Source of the DNA: Terriglobia bacterium
Lineage (GTDB): Bacteria; Acidobacteriota; Terriglobia; JAIQFV01
Assembly (NCBI GenBank): GCA_020072965.1
Contig: JAIQFY010000024.1
Span: forward strand, 1-64,000
Reading direction: 5' to 3'
Length of the DNA stretch: 64,000 nucleotides
The notes beneath the pieces were generated by a model, which was not told the origin of the DNA, did not search any database, and saw nothing but the letters and a program-made list of their open reading frames with translations. This document shows positions 55,267-63,707 of this stretch, piece by piece. Every line of letters starts with the position of its first letter. Position 1 is the stretch's first letter. A program made the translations under genes and the position numbers.

Positions 55267-56088
55267 ATGATGAGCGCAAGGTCATCCATTCTAAGGCGGG
55301 AAGTCTCGCGTCGTGTTGTGGCCGCTGCTTCATTCACCATCTTCTTCCTGGGCGCGTTTCTGTGCTCGCCGGTGCCAGCCCTCCTCGCCAAGGATACCAC
55401 CAATACCCTGTCGGATGAGAACCGGGTCGCCATTCTTCGCGGGGTTTCCAGCGAGTATGCCCGTGCCCGCGTGGCGCTTCCGCGCGGCGAGAAACCCCTG
55501 GTATTGAACGATAAGGGGGACTATAACGCCAACGACTTGACGGCCCTGGTCATGAAGTTCGGACCCGCTGTGGACGTGGGGCAGGAATTGCAAATTACAC
55601 GCATTGAATTCCGGTCGCAGGAAATCCTTTTCGAGATCAACGGGGGCGGAAAAAAGAAACGCAAATGGACCGACCATCTTCAAATTGGGATTGGAGGAAC
55701 CACTCAACCGGCCTCCCGGCCCGGGGCCGAGCCTGCCGCGGCCGGGTCGTCGCTGGTTTTGCGCTTTGAACACGCGGTACCCAACTTGACCGCGGACGAG
55801 GTCAAGCAGCTGCTCAGCCGGATAATGAACTTCAATCCGCAATCAGCGGCAGAAAGCTACGTCGATACCCTGCCACCGGAATTCAAAGAAGCGGTGGCCC
55901 AACACGAAGCCCGTGTGGGCATGGACCACGACATGGTCGTCGCCTCCCTGGGACGGCCCGATCGAAAGATCCGGGAAAAGAACAAAGACGGCGTGGACCA
56001 GGAACAGTGGATATACGGCACTCCACCCGCGAAGGTGTTGTTCATCGTCTTTGAGGGAGACAAGGTCGTTTCAATCAAAGAGTTCTAA
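55267..56088 (+). CDS. Hypothetical exported protein with BamE/SmpA-like tail
   Basis: A 273-aa protein with a signal peptide or anchor (RVVAAASFTIFFLGAFLCSPVPALLA, ending near residue 40). The C-terminal ASLGRPDRKIREKNKDGVDQEQWIYGTPPAKVLFIVFEGDKVVSI resembles the SmpA/BamE-type fold. Starts at 55267 and 55270 are equally possible. First gene of a three-gene plus-strand cluster. Function unknown. Confidence 0.65.
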   Translation: MMSARSSILRREVSRRVVAAASFTIFFLGAFLCSPVPALLAKDTTNTLSDENRVAILRGVSSEYARARVALPRGEKPLVLNDKGDYNANDLTALVMKFGPAVDVGQELQITRIEFRSQEILFEINGGGKKKRKWTDHLQIGIGGTTQPASRPGAEPAAAGSSLVLRFEHAVPNLTADEVKQLLSRIMNFNPQSAAESYVDTLPPEFKEAVAQHEARVGMDHDMVVASLGRPDRKIREKNKDGVDQEQWIYGTPPAKVLFIVFEGDKVVSIKEF

Positions 56089-56108
56089 CCCGGCAATCAT
56101 CCCATACC

Positions 56109-57107
56109 ATGAGACAAATAGTTGGAGTCCTTCTCGCAGTGGCTCTCCTCTGTTTCGGCGAGGCCTGTCGCCGCGCGTCCGGGCCTTCCTCGAAGAATCA
56201 GGCCCGGATCACCGCAGAGCGCGTTGAAGTCAAGAAGACTCGTGCTACGCTGTCTCCCCTCGTCGCTGAACTCCATCGGGGAGATGAGGTCGAGGTGCTC
56301 TCACGCCAGCTTCACTGGCTCCGCATCCGCACCGCAAGTCGCAAGGAGGGATGGATTGAAGAGGGCTCTGCGATGGACCAGGCGATCGTGGATGCGGAAA
56401 AGAAACTCGCCGAAGAAATTCAAAAAGAGGTGGTCCAGGCCATCGGCGAGCTTCCGAGCGGGACCAATCTTCGTACCGCCCCCGGCCGCGAAACGCCCGT
56501 CTACGCCCGAATTCCCAAGGACACGAAAGTGGAGGTGTTTGATCGCACCTTGACGGATCGGACGCCGCCTGCAGGAAGCGGCACTCCCACACCCGCCACC
56601 TCCGAGAATCAACCCAGGAAAGATCCGTGGCTGAAGATAAGAACGGAAAAGGGGGATGCCGGCTGGATTTATTCGCCCAGCGTCAACTTTCTGGTCCCCG
56701 ACGAGATCGTCCAATACTCCGAGTCACGACGCATCGTGGCCTGGCTGGTGCTCAATCAGATTGGGGTCGTAGGGGATAAGAAGGTGAACCAGTATATCGT
56801 AGCCGACGTCGAACCCGGCGTCGCCCATGACTATGATTTTGACCGCATCCGGGTCTTTACCTGGAACACGAAACGGGGCCGGTATGAGACCGCCTATCGT
56901 GAAAGTAAGATGTTCGGAGTTTATCCGATCCGCGTGTTCGTCCATGAAGGGAAGCCCGCATTTGAAATCACGCGATTGAACGAGGCCGGTCAGGACTCAC
57001 CCAAGACCACGAAGCGTTATGTTATGACCGGAGTGCTGGTTCGCCCGCTTGATGAAAACCAACACCCTACTCCCACCACCACCCAACGACACAGGAGAAA
57101 ACGCTGA
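56109..57107 (+). CDS. Exported protein with two SH3-like domains
   Basis: A 332-aa protein with an N-terminal signal and possible lipobox (LLCFGEAC, Cys20; the -3 residue is not ideal). SH3b-like segments are VAELHRGDEVEVLSRQLHWLRI (about 50-80) and GTNLRTAPGRETPVYARIPKDTKVEVFDR with DPWLKIRTEKGDAGWIY. The C-terminal domain (about 195-315) is not recognised. It overlaps the FHA gene by one base (TGATG), implying coupled translation. Confidence 0.7.
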   Translation: MRQIVGVLLAVALLCFGEACRRASGPSSKNQARITAERVEVKKTRATLSPLVAELHRGDEVEVLSRQLHWLRIRTASRKEGWIEEGSAMDQAIVDAEKKLAEEIQKEVVQAIGELPSGTNLRTAPGRETPVYARIPKDTKVEVFDRTLTDRTPPAGSGTPTPATSENQPRKDPWLKIRTEKGDAGWIYSPSVNFLVPDEIVQYSESRRIVAWLVLNQIGVVGDKKVNQYIVADVEPGVAHDYDFDRIRVFTWNTKRGRYETAYRESKMFGVYPIRVFVHEGKPAFEITRLNEAGQDSPKTTKRYVMTGVLVRPLDENQHPTPTTTQRHRRKR

Positions 57108-57511
57108 TGTCCCCCCGATTGATCCCTCTCACTGATGATGCCCGTTGTGCGATTAACAACGACCAATGCGTCTTTGAACGACTCCCCTTCCGGGTGGGCC
57201 GGGAACGCCGCACGCTCCACCTTAAAGTCCCGGAGCCCGCAGAACGCCGTTCCCACAGGCGAGAACCCACCAACGACCTTTACGTTGCCGATATTGGAGG
57301 GCTCTTCAAATATCCCGCAAATCATTTTCAGATCGAAATTCAGTCCGGGGACTACTTTTTGACCGATCTGGGAACCCCTTGTGGAACGATCGTCGAGGGG
57401 AAAACCCTGGGAGGAAATGATGTCGGCGGCCGGACCCAACTCCATGATCACGATGTCATCATTCTCGGAAGTGCCTTGTCTCCGATGATCTTCAAATTCC
57501 GGACGAGCTGA
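57107..57511 (+). CDS. FHA-domain-like protein
   Basis: A 134-aa protein with an FHA-like fold: FRVGRERRTLH, NDLYVADIGGLFKYPANHFQIEIQSGDYFLTDLGTPCGTIVEGKTLGG and HDHDVIILGS. The usual Ser-x-x-His is replaced by PANHFQI, so phosphothreonine binding is uncertain. Start ATG overlaps the upstream stop. A heptad repeat begins one base after its stop. Confidence 0.7.
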   Translation: MSPRLIPLTDDARCAINNDQCVFERLPFRVGRERRTLHLKVPEPAERRSHRREPTNDLYVADIGGLFKYPANHFQIEIQSGDYFLTDLGTPCGTIVEGKTLGGNDVGGRTQLHDHDVIILGSALSPMIFKFRTS

Positions 57512-57512
57512 G

Positions 57513-57788
57513 TAGGTAATAGGTAATAGGTAATAGGTGATAGGGGATAGGGGATAGGGGATAGGAATTAGGTGCGAGGATCGTGATCGAGTGTTGTAGA
57601 TTGGCCATTCTCGAAGAAAGAACCCAGGCTGAACTTAGCCGCCTACTCCTTCGCTGCGTGAAGTTCGACCCCGCCTCCAGGAACTATACACATCCACTTG
57701 TGCCCCTGACACCTAACACCTATGACCTATCCCCTATCCCCTATCACCTATAACCTATCATCTATCCCCTATCACCTATTCCCTCATC
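57513..57788. repeat. Long inverted repeat with telomere-like heptad arms, copy 3
   Basis: The left arm (57513-57575) is nine units of TAGGTAA/TAGGTGA/TAGGGGA. The right arm (57712-57788) is eleven units of the inverse type (CCTATCC, CCTATCA and variants). The core is about 136 bp. It fills the gap between the convergent FHA and sigma-factor genes and slightly enters the latter's stop region. GGGGATA runs could form a quadruplex. Confidence 0.85.
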
Positions 57789-58788
57789 CCTCCCCACGCC
57801 GCCCCAAGAACTCAAAATCCTTCAGCTCGCCCAGCTCTTCCTTCAGAAACTCCTTGAGGCGTTTGACAATTTTGGACTCGAGCTGGCGCACGGCCTCACG
57901 CGTCACCCCAAACTGGTCCGCGATCTCCTGGAGGGTTTTAGGCTCTTCAGCGATCAGCCGTTCCTGGAAGATCACCAGCTCCCGGGGCTTGAGGGTCTTG
58001 GAGAATTCCAGAAACTTATCTTGAAGTAACTGCCGGTACTGCGCATCGGCCAGCGCATCATCCAGGGCAGGGGCTCGAGCCGGCAACTGTTCAGCAAAAG
58101 ACTCCGTGGACTCATGAGTCAACGGCGCATCCAGGGACAAATCGCCTCCTTGGGTGACGGCTTCGATATCGACGACATCCGACTCCTTGACGCCAAAATG
58201 TTCGGCCAGAAGCTTCGGGCTGTGGTCGGCGAGTTCCTTTTCCAATCTCTCACGTTCCCGCTTGAGATTGAAAAACAGCTTTCGGCGCTCATTGGTGGTC
58301 GCGAACTTGACAAGGCTGAAATTGTCGAGGATGTACTTCAGAATATAGGCCTTGATCCAGTAAGTCGCGTAAGACGAAAACCTGGTCCGGCGGTAAGGAT
58401 CAAATTTACGCAGCGCTTGCATCAAGCCGATGTTCCCGGCTTGAATCAAGTCGAGCACCTCTTTGAAAGCCTGGTGATACTCGAAAACGATTTTCACAAC
58501 CAGGCGGAGATTACTGGTGATGAGCTGGCGGGCCGCCCCCAAATCCTTGAATTTCTGGTAACGGATGGCGAGCTGGCGTTGTTCTTCAGGCGGGAGGATG
58601 GGATATTTACGAATCTCCTGGAGATACTGGGTCAGCGGATCATAGCGGACGATCGATCCGCCACTCTCGGGCTCAGGCAAAACTGCCGCTTCCTCTTCGT
58701 CGACTGCACCGGGCGGCCTGTCATGGTGATTCAGATCCCTGGTCTTCTTGGCGGCCATAGCAGTGAATGATTCCTGATCGCTGTCCAC
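57784..58788 (-). CDS. RNA polymerase sigma-70 factor, RpoH/group 2-3 type
   Basis: A 334-aa factor with sigma 1.2-like YDPLTQYLQEIRKYPILPPEEQ, region 2 (VKIVFEYHQAFKEVLDLIQAGNIGLMQALRKFDPYRRTRFSSYATYWIKAYI) and region 4 HTH (EPKTLQEIADQFGVTREAVRQLESKIVKRLKE). There is no long region 1.1, and the sequence is closest in layout to heat-shock sigma factors. GTG 58788 and ATG 58758 are both possible starts. It lies 3 bp after the radical SAM gene stop, so co-transcribed. Confidence 0.88.
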   Translation of the reverse strand: MDSDQESFTAMAAKKTRDLNHHDRPPGAVDEEEAAVLPEPESGGSIVRYDPLTQYLQEIRKYPILPPEEQRQLAIRYQKFKDLGAARQLITSNLRLVVKIVFEYHQAFKEVLDLIQAGNIGLMQALRKFDPYRRTRFSSYATYWIKAYILKYILDNFSLVKFATTNERRKLFFNLKRERERLEKELADHSPKLLAEHFGVKESDVVDIEAVTQGGDLSLDAPLTHESTESFAEQLPARAPALDDALADAQYRQLLQDKFLEFSKTLKPRELVIFQERLIAEEPKTLQEIADQFGVTREAVRQLESKIVKRLKEFLKEELGELKDFEFLGRRGEG

Positions 58789-58791
58789 GAA

Positions 58792-60603
58792 TTACGCGGG
58801 GAAGAAGACCAAAGGTTCGGGTCCATCGTGTGGAGGCTTCGAGGGCCGATCCGACGGCTGGTCCCCCGGATTTGTTTCCAGAATAGATGCTGGAGGGCAT
58901 ACGCCACAATGCACGCAGCCATCGACGTCCGGACAGGGTGCAGTGAATCTGGCCTCCATGGCCTGTTTCCATTCACTCATCAAGAAGAGTTTGGAGATAC
59001 CCAGGTCCATGACTTCCCACGGCAATCTTTCGTTGAGATTCGGCCGGGTCCGAGTGAAGCGGTGGGATTGAATCCCCAGGTCCTGCGCCGCCTTCCTCCA
59101 ATGACCTTGCCGCTCGTGAGTCTTCAGGATAAAGGACGACAGAGACCGGTCGCCCAGAGAGAGAATGGTCTGGAGGTGCGCCTCGCGCGGCCGCATGGCA
59201 TTGACACGGACGTTGGGCACACCGCCGAGACCACGGGAGATGAAATCGATCTTGCCCTGCAAAGTCTTTTCGTCTTCCACTTCGACCCACTGGAAGGGGG
59301 TATTGGGTTTCGGCACAAAGCAGTTCAGGCTGACCACCAGCGAGCCGAGCCGGCCATGCCTTCGGCTTGCCTCCACCATGATGACCTGCAGTTCCTTTAC
59401 AAATTCAACGATCCCGGCGACATCTTCGTGCGTCTCGGTAGGCAGGCCCACCATGAAATACAGTTTGAGATTGAGAATCCCCTCTTCGAAAATTGACCGG
59501 CAGATCTCCTTGATTTGCTCGTTGGTCAGATGCTTATTGACCACCCGCCGCAGCCGGTCGGTGCCGGTTTCAGGGGCCACGGTGACCTGCTGGTCGTGAG
59601 AGCGAACCAGGGAACGCAAGAGGCGGGGTGAGATCTGCTCCAGGCGCAGCGACGCCACGGCAATTTGATAATCCAAATCCTCAAGACCTCCCAGAATGTC
59701 CTCAATCTCGGGATGATCAAGCACGGCCGTGGCCACCAGACCGATCTTGTTGGTGCGCGGCCGGACGGCTTGGGCCATCCGGAGAATCGACGCCGCGGTC
59801 GCCATCTTGGGACGGCGGTAGCTGTACCCCGCCCAGCAGAAACGGCAGCCCGCCGGACAACCGCGGGAAATCTCAATCATAAACTTGTTTGAGAACTCCG
59901 TATTGGACGTCAAAATCCGGGTCGCGGGAGTAAACTCGTCCATCGTGCCATCGAACTTCTGACGTTTCACCGGAGCGGATTGATCGGAGTGCACCGACGG
60001 GACATAGCAACCCGGCATCTCCGCTAAACGCTCAAGAAGTTGTCGACGCGTGGCAGAGACGGATCCGTTCTTCCCTTCACTGCATTTGAGAATCTTTAGA
60101 AACTCGGGAACCAGGACTTCAGCTTCTCCCACAAAGATGGCGTCAATGAAATCGGCCACCGGTTCGGGATTCAGAAAGATGGCGGCGCCGCCCGCGATGA
60201 CCAGCGGTTGAGATTCATCACGATCGCGGGACAAAGCGGGAATTCGGGCCAGCTCAAAGAGCTTGGGAAGGTTGAGGTAATCCGGTTCGAACGCAATCGA
60301 AAAGGCGAGGACATCAAACTGGGCGACAGGCGTCTGTGATTCCAACGAAAACAATTCCAAGCCACTGGCTCGCAGGGCCTCCTCGTCGGTGGGTTCGGGA
60401 AGGAATACCCGCTCGCAGCTCACCTCGGGGTCGTGGTTCATCAACTGATAGATGGAATGGACTCCCAGGTTCGACATCCCGAGGTAGTAGGTATTGGCAT
60501 ACGCCAGCGCAACATTCCATTGGCGTGAACCAAACGGAACCGGCGTCGCGCCCCACTCCTGCTGGAGCAAGGACTCATACCTGCTTCGAATGTGATTCGG
60601 CAT
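58792..60603 (-). CDS. B12-binding-domain radical SAM protein (TIGR03960-like)
   Basis: A 603-aa protein with an N-terminal cobalamin-binding-like fold (LVIAGGAAIFLNPEPVADFIDAIFVGEAEV). The radical SAM core has CPAGCRFCWAGYSYRRPK (CxxxCxxC, about 250). The C-terminal Cys cluster CPDVDGCVHCGVC may bind another Fe-S cluster. It resembles the TIGR03960 group linked to tRNA or cofactor modification; the reaction is not known. ATG start; the sigma factor gene follows immediately. Confidence 0.88.
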   Translation of the reverse strand: MPNHIRSRYESLLQQEWGATPVPFGSRQWNVALAYANTYYLGMSNLGVHSIYQLMNHDPEVSCERVFLPEPTDEEALRASGLELFSLESQTPVAQFDVLAFSIAFEPDYLNLPKLFELARIPALSRDRDESQPLVIAGGAAIFLNPEPVADFIDAIFVGEAEVLVPEFLKILKCSEGKNGSVSATRRQLLERLAEMPGCYVPSVHSDQSAPVKRQKFDGTMDEFTPATRILTSNTEFSNKFMIEISRGCPAGCRFCWAGYSYRRPKMATAASILRMAQAVRPRTNKIGLVATAVLDHPEIEDILGGLEDLDYQIAVASLRLEQISPRLLRSLVRSHDQQVTVAPETGTDRLRRVVNKHLTNEQIKEICRSIFEEGILNLKLYFMVGLPTETHEDVAGIVEFVKELQVIMVEASRRHGRLGSLVVSLNCFVPKPNTPFQWVEVEDEKTLQGKIDFISRGLGGVPNVRVNAMRPREAHLQTILSLGDRSLSSFILKTHERQGHWRKAAQDLGIQSHRFTRTRPNLNERLPWEVMDLGISKLFLMSEWKQAMEARFTAPCPDVDGCVHCGVCPPASILETNPGDQPSDRPSKPPHDGPEPLVFFPA

Positions 60604-60776
60604 TACGCGGGGATTATATCATGAAGGGCGGCATTCAGTCGGGAGAGACTGGTGACAGGAATCTCCCCAATTTATTGGAGTACGGCCCCGCGCGGCGGGC
60701 CGCTTTCTGTCGTCGCAAATGATTCGGGGATGGTCCTGAATGGCACCAATTTAAGAAATTCGGCCGTGGCTTGATC

Positions 60777-60875
60777 TCCTTCCCTGAAGGGGAAGCCTTC
60801 AAGAGCCCAGGGTTACCCCTTGGGCAACCCTGGGGTTACGATTTTCATTAGATTTCTAGATTACCCCGAAGGGGT
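60777..60875. repeat. Cluster of REP-like stem-loops upstream of the integrase
   Basis: Three hairpins: CTTCCC/GGGAAG (about 60779-60795), a perfect 9-bp CCCAGGGTT/AACCCTGGG (60806-60814, 60826-60834) and ACCCC/GGGGT (60863-60875). They lie in the 560-bp gap between the radical SAM gene and intI. No gene was found there. Confidence 0.55.
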
Positions 60876-61165
60876 TCATTCAAATCAGTCATTGTATTCC
60901 ATCTTGTGAGGGCGAGCTCAGAGGAGCCCCCTCTGCAGCAAATGACTGCGTCGACCTGCGTTTCAATACGTATCTTTTCCCAGACTGAATTAGATCGGTA
61001 TGTCAAACCTCTTATCTTGGCCTCATTCCGATCAGGCCCCTGCGCTTATCTGCCAAGGCGTCATTGTTGGGAAACTTGTTTCCTCTCTTTGAGGGGCGTA
61101 TACTGGCTTTGATTTGAGGCTTGGTAATTACGCTTGAACCCCTCCCCCTCTCAAGGATTGGTTTT

Positions 61166-62215
61166 ATGGTCCATGCGGTCTCCCAACCGAAAAGGCCTTT
61201 AAGGACGGACGCCTCTTCGTGCTTCAGAGAATCAGAAGGATCCCAACGTGACGCCCGGCCGCCGAAGCTGCTCGATCGAGTTCGAGGATCCATTCGCGCC
61301 AAACATTACAGCCCACGGACTGAAGAGAGTTATATCCACTGGATCAAGCAGTTCATCTTCTTTCATGGAAAACGACATCCTGTGGAGATGGGGGAAGTGG
61401 AAATCAACGAGTTTCTCACTTCGCTGGCTGTGACCGAGCACGTAAGCGCGTCAACCCAGAACCAAGCCCTCAGCGCGCTTCTTTTTTTGTATCAGCATGT
61501 ACTGAACAAACCCTTAAACTGGATTCAACTGGAAGTGCGGGCCAAGAGACCGGCCCGGTTGCCGATTGTATTGACGAAGATGGAAATCAAGGCGGTTTTG
61601 GCACAATTGAAGGGGACGCCCAAGTTGATCGCGATGCTGTTGTACGGCTCAGGGTTGCGACTGACGGAGTGTTTGGAGCTGCGGGTCAAGGACCTGGATC
61701 TGGCGAGGAATGAGATCCTGGTGCGGGATGGCAAGGGGCAGAAGGACCGGCACACCATGATTCCCGAGAGCCTGAAAGAGATGTTGAGGGTGCATCTTCA
61801 GCGGGTGAAGGAACTGCACGAGAGGGATCTTGCGGACGGAGCAGGCCGCGTGGTGCTGCCTGGAGCTTTGGGGAGGAAGTACCCGAACGCCGACCGGGAA
61901 TGGGGATGGCAGTACGTCTTCCCGGCATCCTCGAGGTTTTTCGATGAAGCGGCTGGAGTCAAGCGGCGGCATCATGTTCACGAATCGGTCGTGCAGAAAG
62001 CCATGAAGGAAGCGGTACGGCATGCGGGTCTAACGAAGCCTGCCAGTTGTCATAGTTTGCGGCACAGTTTTGCGACGCACTTGTTGGAAGACGGGTACGA
62101 TATTCGAACCGTCCAGGAGCTCCTTGGCCATCGTGATGTGAGTACCACGATGATTTACACTCACGTACTGAACCGGGGAGGTCGCGGGGTACGAAGTCCT
62201 GCGGACGCTCTTTGA
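61166..62215 (+). CDS. intI: Integron integrase (IntI), tyrosine recombinase
   Basis: A 349-aa recombinase that inserts and excises cassettes at attI and attC. The N-terminal SAM-like domain ([22 protein letters not shown] ... [15 protein letters not shown]) is followed by the catalytic domain. Arg in [12 protein letters not shown] (about 162), His-x-x-Arg in [13 protein letters not shown] (about 296-299), His in [10 protein letters not shown] (about 320) and Tyr in [10 protein letters not shown] (about 330) complete the set. The IntI-specific extra helix is present ([28 protein letters not shown]), separating it from XerC/D. It appears intact. ATG 61166 is preferred over TTG 61121. Confidence 0.95.
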   Translation: MVHAVSQPKRPLRTDASSCFRESEGSQRDARPPKLLDRVRGSIRAKHYSPRTEESYIHWIKQFIFFHGKRHPVEMGEVEINEFLTSLAVTEHVSASTQNQALSALLFLYQHVLNKPLNWIQLEVRAKRPARLPIVLTKMEIKAVLAQLKGTPKLIAMLLYGSGLRLTECLELRVKDLDLARNEILVRDGKGQKDRHTMIPESLKEMLRVHLQRVKELHERDLADGAGRVVLPGALGRKYPNADREWGWQYVFPASSRFFDEAAGVKRRHHVHESVVQKAMKEAVRHAGLTKPASCHSLRHSFATHLLEDGYDIRTVQELLGHRDVSTTMIYTHVLNRGGRGVRSPADAL

Positions 62216-62234
62216 CGGACATTTTGACCCCCCT

Positions 62235-62376
62235 CGGATTAGCCCGCCACCACGGCGGGGTTTGTAGAACTTGTTTTTCAAGCGGTCGTTGCTGTAAATT
62301 GATGAGGTCGAATGGGTTGTTTGTTTGACGACTAAATTTACCTGACCGGATTAGGCCGCCGTGGCCGCGGGGTTTG
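62235..62376 (+). repeat. Pair of 30-bp direct repeats between intI and the first cassette
   Basis: CGGATTAGCCCGCC... (62235-62264) and CGGATTAGGCCGCC... (62347-62376) match at 24 of 30 positions and both end GCGGGGTTTG. The first can form a CCCGCC/GGCGGG hairpin and may terminate intI. They occupy the attI position and could be integrase-binding repeats. Confidence 0.55.
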
Positions 62377-62414
62377 CTTTTGGCCCCCGGAGGTCTAATA
62401 CGGGTTATTCATTA

Positions 62415-62421
62415 GTTAAGC
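62415..62421 (+). other. Candidate attI recombination junction (GTTAAGC)
   Basis: GTTAAGC fits the integron core site GTTRRRY and is followed by CGATTG, the same bases that follow the attC1 core (GTTAGGC CGATTG). It marks the 5' end of cassette 1, with crossover expected between G62415 and T62416. Confidence 0.65.
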
Positions 62422-62435
62422 CGATTGTTTCTGTC

Positions 62436-62464
62436 TTGACGAACAGTACGATATCGCGTACTAT
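62436..62464 (+). promoter_or_regulatory. Promoter and operator of the toxin-antitoxin cassette
   Basis: TTGACG (62436-62441), a 17-bp spacer and TACTAT (62459-62464). An inverted repeat AGTACG-ATATCG-CGTACT (62445-62462) fills the spacer and -10, the right place for autorepression by the antitoxin complex. Confidence 0.7.
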
Positions 62465-62482
62465 TACGTTGAGGTGACTTAA

Positions 62483-62725
62483 ATGACCGTTCTTAAAGCC
62501 AGCAATGCTCGAGCCAGGCTGTATCGGCTTATAGATGAGGCGGCTTCTTCGCATCGGCCGGTGCTCATCACCGGTAAGCGAAATAATGCCGTCCTGGTTT
62601 CCGAGGAAGACTGGAGTTCCATTCAAGAAACACTTTATTTGATTTCTATTCCAGGGATGCGCAAGTCCATCGTGGAAGGTTTGAAGACGCCCCTCTCCAA
62701 GTGTGCTCGGGAGCTCAAATGGTGA
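62483..62725 (+). CDS. Antitoxin of the YefM/Phd family (cassette 1)
   Basis: An 80-aa protein with the YefM/Phd fold: TVLKASNARARLYRLIDEAASSHRPVLITGKRNNAVLVSEEDWSSI. The C-terminal part (SIVEGLKTPLSKCARELKW) is the toxin-binding tail. GAGGTG lies seven bases before the ATG. Its last seven bases overlap the toxin start. It should neutralise the YoeB-like toxin and repress the cassette promoter. Confidence 0.9.
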   Translation: MTVLKASNARARLYRLIDEAASSHRPVLITGKRNNAVLVSEEDWSSIQETLYLISIPGMRKSIVEGLKTPLSKCARELKW

Positions 62726-62985
62726 AGTGGGAACTGGTTTACACTCGGCAAGCGCTCAAAGACGCCAAGAAAATCTCCACCGCCGGTCTCAAGGAAAAAG
62801 TAATAGAGCTGTTGAGAATTGTTGAGTCAGATCCGTTCCAAGTTCCACCCCCCTATGAAAAGCTGATGGGTGATCTGACAGGCGCTTATTCGAGACGAAT
62901 CAACGTCCAACATCGTTTAGTCTATCAGGTATTCAAGAAGGAAAGAGTGGTCAAGATTATTCGCCTGTGGACCCATTACGAATAA
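62719..62985 (+). CDS. Txe/YoeB family toxin (cassette 1)
   Basis: An 88-aa ribosome-associated mRNA endonuclease of the RelE/YoeB fold. It starts MVKWELVYTRQALKDAKKI and ends in the diagnostic SRRINVQHRLVYQVF ... VVKIIRLWTHYE. A conserved Glu, Arg and His/Tyr needed for catalysis are present in these segments. The start at 62719 overlaps the antitoxin stop. The stop comes 2 bp before attC1. Confidence 0.92.
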   Translation: MVKWELVYTRQALKDAKKISTAGLKEKVIELLRIVESDPFQVPPPYEKLMGDLTGAYSRRINVQHRLVYQVFKKERVVKIIRLWTHYE

Positions 62986-62987
62986 CG

Positions 62988-63055
62988 GCCTAACCCGCGC
63001 GTGCACCCGACCAGCCCAAAGAACGGGCTGCCGGGTGACGCGCCAGACGTTAGGC
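62988..63055 (+). other. attC1 recombination site
   Basis: 68 bases from GCCTAAC (R'') to GTTAGGC (R'). Inner arms GCGCGTGCACCCG and CGGGTGACGCGC pair with one unpaired base, and CAGCCC/GGGCTG forms the tip hairpin. This is the standard folded attC layout. Crossover is expected between G63049 and T63050. Confidence 0.92.
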
Positions 63056-63074
63056 CGATTGAGGCTATATCGCA

Positions 63075-63695
63075 ATGAGGACGAAATTGATCGGTTCAGT
63101 TATCGCGACCCTTGCTTTCGCTGGCAGTGGGCTTCATATATTTTCGCCTTTCTTCAGTCGCGTGCCCATCCCAGAGCAGTTTGCTTCGCAAATAAACGGA
63201 GAGCAAGAGGCAAAATTAAAGAAAGAGGCAGACGAGGATGCGAAATTAGCAGCATCGGGTGTGCTACCAAACCTGACTGTCGAAGAGATCGCAGCCTCAG
63301 CAGACCGCTACGACAAGAGGCTGGTGCGCTTGCGCGGGTGCGTTGTGTCTGGTTTTGAAACATTCTTTTTAATGGAGTGTGCGTACTCACTTGTGGCCAG
63401 GCGAAATGGGATTTACCTTGAATCATCGATAGAACACATCCGCTGGGCCGAGAGAATGTCAGGGAGGAAGGAGCATTGGAGAGATCCTCCACCTCAGAGT
63501 CAAGCTGAAGTCCAATTATTGAAAAAGCTCGCGAGAAGAGACAACAAGATTACCCCCGCAACCATCGAGGGTGAATTTCAGAAGAGTCAAAGGTATTACG
63601 CCCAACCTGGCGATTTCAAGTATCGACTAATTGTTCATCGGGTTTTGGGAGCAGGCGACCCGATGAATCGTGCAGATTGGCTTCGAAAGAAATGA
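63075..63695 (+). CDS. Unknown cassette-encoded protein with N-terminal anchor (cassette 2)
   Basis: A 206-aa protein with a hydrophobic N-terminus (LIGSVIATLAFAGSGLHIFSPFF), probably a signal or anchor. A charged helix (about 43-60) is followed by a possible OB-like region (DRYDKRLVRLRGCVVSGFETFFLMEC). I do not recognise the family. There is no own promoter in the 20 bases after the attC1 core; expression would depend on the upstream cassette. Confidence 0.75.
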   Translation: MRTKLIGSVIATLAFAGSGLHIFSPFFSRVPIPEQFASQINGEQEAKLKKEADEDAKLAASGVLPNLTVEEIAASADRYDKRLVRLRGCVVSGFETFFLMECAYSLVARRNGIYLESSIEHIRWAERMSGRKEHWRDPPPQSQAEVQLLKKLARRDNKITPATIEGEFQKSQRYYAQPGDFKYRLIVHRVLGAGDPMNRADWLRKK

Positions 63696-63707
63696 GCTGA
63701 TCGAACG

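Noticed and set aside
57513-57788. CRISPR-like array
   Set aside because: Units are only seven bases with no unique spacers and there are no cas genes; it is a tandem repeat in inverted orientation.
61121-61165. Upstream TTG start for intI
   Set aside because: Adds 15 residues with no IntI similarity; ATG 61166 gives a normal N-terminus.
62988-63055. Ordinary transcription terminator
   Set aside because: It lacks a T-run and has the GCCTAAC/GTTAGGC boxes and arm layout of an integron attC site.
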